A stretch of 44,682 bases of DNA from CAYMCV01 sp964389005. GTDB lineage: Bacteria > Bacillota > Clostridia > Lachnospirales > Lachnospiraceae. Under the pieces are notes generated by a model. It was given only the letters and a program-made list of their open reading frames with translations. It was not told where the DNA came from and ran no database searches. Where the stretch lies: contig CAYMCV010000002.1 of the NCBI GenBank assembly GCA_964389005.1, positions 1 to 44,682 on the forward strand, given 5' to 3'. A program made the translations under genes and the position numbers. This document shows, in pieces, positions 41,055 to 44,682 of this stretch (the stretch's first letter is position 1; each line of letters starts with the position of its first letter).

Positions 41055-42341
41055 TTATTCTGTCGTCACATGAACCGTGACTTTTATTTCGGGCTGTACT
41101 CTGACTCCCGGAGGCAGATTGAAATTCGGCGTAATAATATAAGTTCCTGCCTTCAATTCTGTTAATTCCTGCTCCTCCATATATGCCTTTAAGTCAATCT
41201 CACCTTTTAAGGTGTCTACGTTAATGTCTTCCAAGCGTTCGGCCAATCCGATTAGTTTCAACTCTATCTCCTCTTCATTCACAAATGAAGGGTTAATGGT
41301 ATATTCCGCATTCATTCCCGCCGGTACATTCACAATGTTAAAGTCCGTTTCCGATATCACAGCAGTGATAAAAGTCTCTCGGTTGATTTCTACAGTAACA
41401 TTGACAATTCCTGCGTAGTTCTTATCAGCCAATATTAAGTTCGCAGGTAAATAGTCATCCAAATCAATGCGCGCCGTCAAATCGCTCTTTCGATCCGTTA
41501 CATCCAATTGTGAACCCGAGATTGTCAAGGTGCCGATGGATTCCACTGCAATCCTTGATCCCGCAACCAAAACAGTCTCAACGTTAGCTTTTACATTTCC
41601 GGTTAATGCGTATCCTTCCTGCGGCGTTCCGGATACCTCGAATTTCAGCGGTATCTCCTTCACAGTTAAAACAGTCTGCGATATGCTGACAGTATTGATA
41701 TTTTTCTTAATTCTCGAGTCTTCAATTAAGTTGCCTTCGGAATCAAAAAGTGATAAAGGAACGCTGGAACTGATATTTGATGAAACACCTTCCACGTCGA
41801 GTACCGCTTTTACGCTGGCTACTCTGTCAATGGATGATTCCGGTCCCTCGAGATAAACCTGGTTCAGGTTCGTAGAGAGATCTCCCAACATATAGTTTTC
41901 TGCCGGAGTTCCTTCAGTCTTGATTTCAATAACACGCTGTACTTTCTTCAGTTCTTCGATACTCAGTTTGACGTTCTCTGTTGAGCATTTGATATCATCT
42001 ATTTCATTGGCATATTTATTGGTTGACAATTTGATGGTTAATGTATCCATTGACGTTAAATCCAACATATCTGCTGTTGCACGGATATTTTCCTTGGAAA
42101 TATCTTCAATGATGGAGCGTCTTCCCTTGATGGTAACGTCAATTACATTTGTCTCTTCCAGTACTTCATAGACTTCTCCACGTTCAGTCAATGCATCTTC
42201 GTTCAGAATCTCGACCTCAATGTCTGAAAACTGCACAAATTTCACAGGATCATCAATATTTACAACTACAAGCCAAATGACTACCGAAAAAAGGATAGCC
42301 AACAACTTTAATTCCCAATTATGAACAATTCTATTTTTCAT
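41055..42341 (-). CDS. cdaR: CdaA regulator CdaR (YbbR-domain protein)
   Basis: A 428-residue protein with one N-terminal membrane helix (about 9-28, following the basic start MKNRIVHNWELK) and about four YbbR repeats outside the membrane, each a beta-rich unit of some 80-90 residues. Examples of the repeat pattern are KVQRVIEIKTEGTPAENY and TVKEIPLKFEVSGTPQEGY. CdaR regulates the diadenylate cyclase CdaA from outside. Its start overlaps the end of cdaA by 11 bases; AAAGGA 6-7 bases before ATG 42341 supports it. The operon order cdaA-cdaR-glmM is the classical one. Confidence 0.95.
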   Translation of the reverse strand: MKNRIVHNWELKLLAILFSVVIWLVVVNIDDPVKFVQFSDIEVEILNEDALTERGEVYEVLEETNVIDVTIKGRRSIIEDISKENIRATADMLDLTSMDTLTIKLSTNKYANEIDDIKCSTENVKLSIEELKKVQRVIEIKTEGTPAENYMLGDLSTNLNQVYLEGPESSIDRVASVKAVLDVEGVSSNISSSVPLSLFDSEGNLIEDSRIKKNINTVSISQTVLTVKEIPLKFEVSGTPQEGYALTGNVKANVETVLVAGSRIAVESIGTLTISGSQLDVTDRKSDLTARIDLDDYLPANLILADKNYAGIVNVTVEINRETFITAVISETDFNIVNVPAGMNAEYTINPSFVNEEEIELKLIGLAERLEDINVDTLKGEIDLKAYMEEQELTELKAGTYIITPNFNLPPGVRVQPEIKVTVHVTTE

Positions 42342-43209
42342 TGTCAGTCCTTTTTCCCTTTCTCTTCCAGAATTTCTTCTTATTTTCTTTGATTGGTTTC
42401 GCCTGAATCTTTAATAAATGCTCACGTAATGCATCAACATTCAATTCCTGATATAAAACACCGGCATAAGCAACACTGACACGTCCCGTCTCTTCCGATA
42501 CAATAATTGTCATGGAGTCCGTGGTTTCAGACATACCAAGACCTGCTCTATGTCTAGTTCCCAACTCTTTACTTAATGTCCTTGTGTCAGATAAAGGTAA
42601 GTAGCAGGTTGCCGAAACAACACGATTCCCGCGGATAATGACCGCACCGTCATGTAACGGTGTGTTATGTTCGAAGATATTGATAAGCAATTGACTGCTG
42701 ACAATCGCATCCAATGCAATTCCGGTATGTTCAAATTCCATGAGTGGCGTTAATTGTTCCAACACAATCAGAGCACCTGTTCGTGCTCTTCCCATTTCAA
42801 AACTTGCTTTCACAATTTCTGCTAATGTTGTATCCGAAAATCTTCCCTCCGTCTCTTTGGCACCAAACGGAAGCATCATCGTTAAGAAACTTCTCTGTCC
42901 CACTTCTTCCACTGCACGTCGAATTTCCGGCTGCAAAGCAACAATGACCGCAACCGCAACCAATGTCAACAAATTTTTCGCAATCCAGACTATCGTAGTC
43001 ATGTCGCACATCACTGCAATTGCCAAGAAAATTAATACCACCGTTACGCCCTTTAAGAAGGACCACGCTCTGGTATTCTTAATCCATAGCATTGCCTGAT
43101 AAACCAGAACAGCCAAAATAATCATCTCGACGACGTCTAAAATGCTGATTTCCGGCATCCGAAATGCCATTAAATATTCATTTGTAAAATCCGATAATCG
43201 TTCTAACAT
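42331..43209 (-). CDS. cdaA: Diadenylate cyclase CdaA
   Basis: A 292-residue enzyme that makes c-di-AMP from two ATP at the membrane. Three helices at about 25-42, 52-70 and 74-92 come first, then a DAC domain with the catalytic DGA at 187-189 and RHR at 219-221 (GTRHRAGLG). The tail after 270 is Lys-rich (KKKFWKRKGKR). The ribosome site before ATG 43209 is weak (GGGATTGAACGGGC). Two small membrane genes lie upstream. c-di-AMP sets turgor and cell-wall balance, so the link with glmM and the envelope genes downstream makes sense. The domain is complete and looks active. Confidence 0.97.
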   Translation of the reverse strand: MLERLSDFTNEYLMAFRMPEISILDVVEMIILAVLVYQAMLWIKNTRAWSFLKGVTVVLIFLAIAVMCDMTTIVWIAKNLLTLVAVAVIVALQPEIRRAVEEVGQRSFLTMMLPFGAKETEGRFSDTTLAEIVKASFEMGRARTGALIVLEQLTPLMEFEHTGIALDAIVSSQLLINIFEHNTPLHDGAVIIRGNRVVSATCYLPLSDTRTLSKELGTRHRAGLGMSETTDSMTIIVSEETGRVSVAYAGVLYQELNVDALREHLLKIQAKPIKENKKKFWKRKGKRTDNEK

Positions 43210-43276
43210 GCCCGTTCAATCCCGTCGTTTCTATTGAAAACCCGTTATGTCATTCGTAAACGGCTTTCTTCAATTG

Positions 43277-44230
43277 TTACTGTTCACTTTTTTCTTGTTT
43301 TGTTACGTTTCCGGAAACCTTCTTGATTGTTTTATCCGGTATCGCGATTGTATTTTTCGGAACCGCTTTTACAAAATAATAGTACTCATCATCCTCAAAC
43401 TGTACTCTTTCTGTCCTAGTATAATCTACATTAAACACAAAGAACTGAATAACCTTCACTATTGCAAATGAAATTACACTTCCGAACAAAAGGCCAAAAA
43501 TGGATGTGTTGGTCGTAAACATCAAATCACCGATTAGGAAGATTAGTATATTCGTTAACCCGCCCGCGATCATCGCTATCGTCCACGCGTGGTCGACATT
43601 CAATCTGCGAATCAGATATACCATAATAATTGTAACCGCAAATGCAGCCACCGCCACAAACATCTCTTTGTTCGCCAATAATCCGTCAATGACATAACGG
43701 AACTTCGCAAGCATATTCTCCGCATCCAATGCCGATAATGCCGTGGAACATGAACTGATATAGTGTAGGGTATAATAAACAACAACACCGCACCCCGCGG
43801 AGATAACAGATGTCGGTGTTCCCACCAATCCCATTGCCAGCGGAATCACATACGGAATCTTCAGTGCAAAACAAATCGGTGTCAGAAGAACAACAATCGT
43901 ATCTTTCGGAGAAAAGCGAAAATACAATACAAACATCAATATTAGCAGCACGGCAACAATCAACGCACACTCCATCGAAAGTTCATACAAATGTGCAAGA
44001 ATAATACCTGCTCCCACAACAATAATTGTATTCATCGGTAAAAAAGAGCAAAGCAAAGCTAAAATCAACGCAACCGGAACTGTGTTGATTTTTTGCATAT
44101 ACCCAATCTTCGTATTAATCAATAAAAATGCCAACAAGGCAAGCGAAAATTTCAATACGGGAACTAAATAGACCTCATATTTCCCGTAGAACTTCTTGAG
44201 TTGTTCTCTTAAAACCAACATCCGTGTCAT
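43277..44230 (-). CDS. Conserved polytopic membrane protein upstream of cdaA
   Basis: A 317-residue protein with about eight membrane helices over residues 22-255 and a charged cytosolic tail of about 60 residues (YTRTERVQFEDDEYYYFVKAVP onward). The loop FSPKDTIVVLLTPICFALKIPYVIPLAMGLVGTPTSVISAGCGVVVYY is notable for its small residues and may form a channel or carrier fold, but no family was recognised. The start ATG 44230 overlaps the previous stop as ATGA, and AAAGGA lies 9 bases upstream. Its place before cdaA suggests it belongs with the c-di-AMP or cell-wall system. That is inferred from position only. Confidence 0.85.
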   Translation of the reverse strand: MTRMLVLREQLKKFYGKYEVYLVPVLKFSLALLAFLLINTKIGYMQKINTVPVALILALLCSFLPMNTIIVVGAGIILAHLYELSMECALIVAVLLILMFVLYFRFSPKDTIVVLLTPICFALKIPYVIPLAMGLVGTPTSVISAGCGVVVYYTLHYISSCSTALSALDAENMLAKFRYVIDGLLANKEMFVAVAAFAVTIIMVYLIRRLNVDHAWTIAMIAGGLTNILIFLIGDLMFTTNTSIFGLLFGSVISFAIVKVIQFFVFNVDYTRTERVQFEDDEYYYFVKAVPKNTIAIPDKTIKKVSGNVTKQEKSEQ

Positions 44231-44634
44231 TTTTCTTTATCCTTTCCCTCTCTCTGGTAAAGAATTGACAACCTTTTTAAATTATTGAAGTAAACTCTTA
44301 ACCTTTTTTTGGCTTTTGCATATCTGACCGCATATACGGCATAAGACAATCCGGTATATCCAATTACGGTTACCGCGTAATACATTACCAATTTACGCAA
44401 AAAGAACATCATATCCATCTTGTATATATCAGCCATGAATACCTCGAAATCATAAAAAGCATACATGCCGACAATCAAAATAAATGCAATGGTTGCGCAT
44501 ATGACTGATTTGATTATCTGGAGACTGATGTAATCTCCGCGAAAGTAACTGCCGATGGAAGCGTTCTTCTTGCCTTCTTCCTTCTCGTACACAGCCAATC
44601 GTGTCATTAATTTCACTCTTTGTTGATTGATCAT
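44227..44634 (-). CDS. Small two-helix membrane protein
   Basis: A 135-residue protein with a basic N-terminal cytosolic part (1-40), two hydrophobic segments (about 42-62 and 82-103) and a basic C-terminal tail with KKRLRVYFNNLKRLSILYQREGKDKEK. No enzyme motif is visible. AGGAAGG 7 bases before ATG 44634 supports the start. It overlaps the next gene as ATGA and leads the cda operon as seen in this window. The promoter would lie in or beyond the last 48 bases, where none is clear. It may be an accessory subunit of the polytopic protein that follows. Confidence 0.82.
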   Translation of the reverse strand: MINQQRVKLMTRLAVYEKEEGKKNASIGSYFRGDYISLQIIKSVICATIAFILIVGMYAFYDFEVFMADIYKMDMMFFLRKLVMYYAVTVIGYTGLSYAVYAVRYAKAKKRLRVYFNNLKRLSILYQREGKDKEK

Positions 44635-44682
44635 GAAATATCCTTCCTGTAATCATAACGATGTCAAATACATGGCATCTAA

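Noticed and set aside
1..44682. Mobile elements, CRISPR arrays, tRNA or rRNA genes
   Set aside because: None was seen. There are no transposase or integrase motifs, no regularly spaced repeats, and no cloverleaf or rRNA-like stretches.

Overview
The window looks like a chromosomal segment of an anaerobic, mid-GC Gram-positive bacterium, most likely a Lachnospiraceae-type Clostridium relative. The reasons are AGGAGG-type ribosome sites before nearly every gene, frequent TTG/GTG starts, a Spo0A-type DNA-binding domain, a YerB-like (DUF3048) lipoprotein, a YuiD-like (DUF212) protein and a cdaA-cdaR-glmM operon. Short N runs show it is a draft or metagenome assembly. No rRNA, tRNA, CRISPR array, transposase, integrase or phage gene was seen.

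Region 1 (1-27.7 kb, all minus strand) is a large surface-polysaccharide locus, read from right to left. A GT2 enzyme (27.7 kb) and a GtrII-type membrane transferase (26.9-25.3 kb) come first. A new promoter then leads into the core assembly genes: a polyprenyl-phosphate sugar-phosphate transferase, a Wzz-like co-polymerase with a degenerate kinase domain, an EpsG/Wzy-like polymerase and several GT2 and GT4 enzymes. After another promoter come a GT2, a PglK/MsbA-like ABC exporter, a further GT2, two GtrB/DPM1-like GT2 enzymes flanking a second GtrII-type transferase, an acyltransferase, a WecE/RffA-type sugar aminotransferase, a GNAT acetyltransferase, a third DPM1-like enzyme, several uncharacterised polytopic proteins and an SGNH hydrolase. 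Probable flow: repeat units are built on a lipid in the cytosol, flipped and polymerised. They are then decorated outside by lipid-linked sugars and acyl groups.

Region 2 (27.9-34.3 kb, both strands) holds a stand-alone Spo0A effector domain, another polytopic GT-C-like protein, GDP-L-fucose synthase (fcl), a DUF212 protein, dTDP-4-dehydrorhamnose reductase (rfbD) and a GT39-like transferase. Fcl and RfbD make deoxysugar donors, but their partner enzymes (Gmd, RmlA, RmlB, RmlC) are not in the window.

Region 3 (34.4-44.7 kb) has the plus-strand DUF3048 lipoprotein. Its extended -10 promoter contains a perfect Spo0A-box heptamer. Facing it is a minus-strand operon: two small membrane genes, cdaA, cdaR and glmM (c-di-AMP synthesis and cell-wall precursor supply), then an HPr-like gene and two large envelope proteins, ending at a strong terminator at 35.7 kb.

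The most interesting points are the orphan Spo0A domain with a candidate target promoter, the recurrent TTGC/TGnTAAA promoter type, the pseudo-kinase Wzz, the many unassigned GT-C-like proteins, and an assembly gap that can be closed from the sequence itself. All functions are inferred from sequence by eye; no database search was run.
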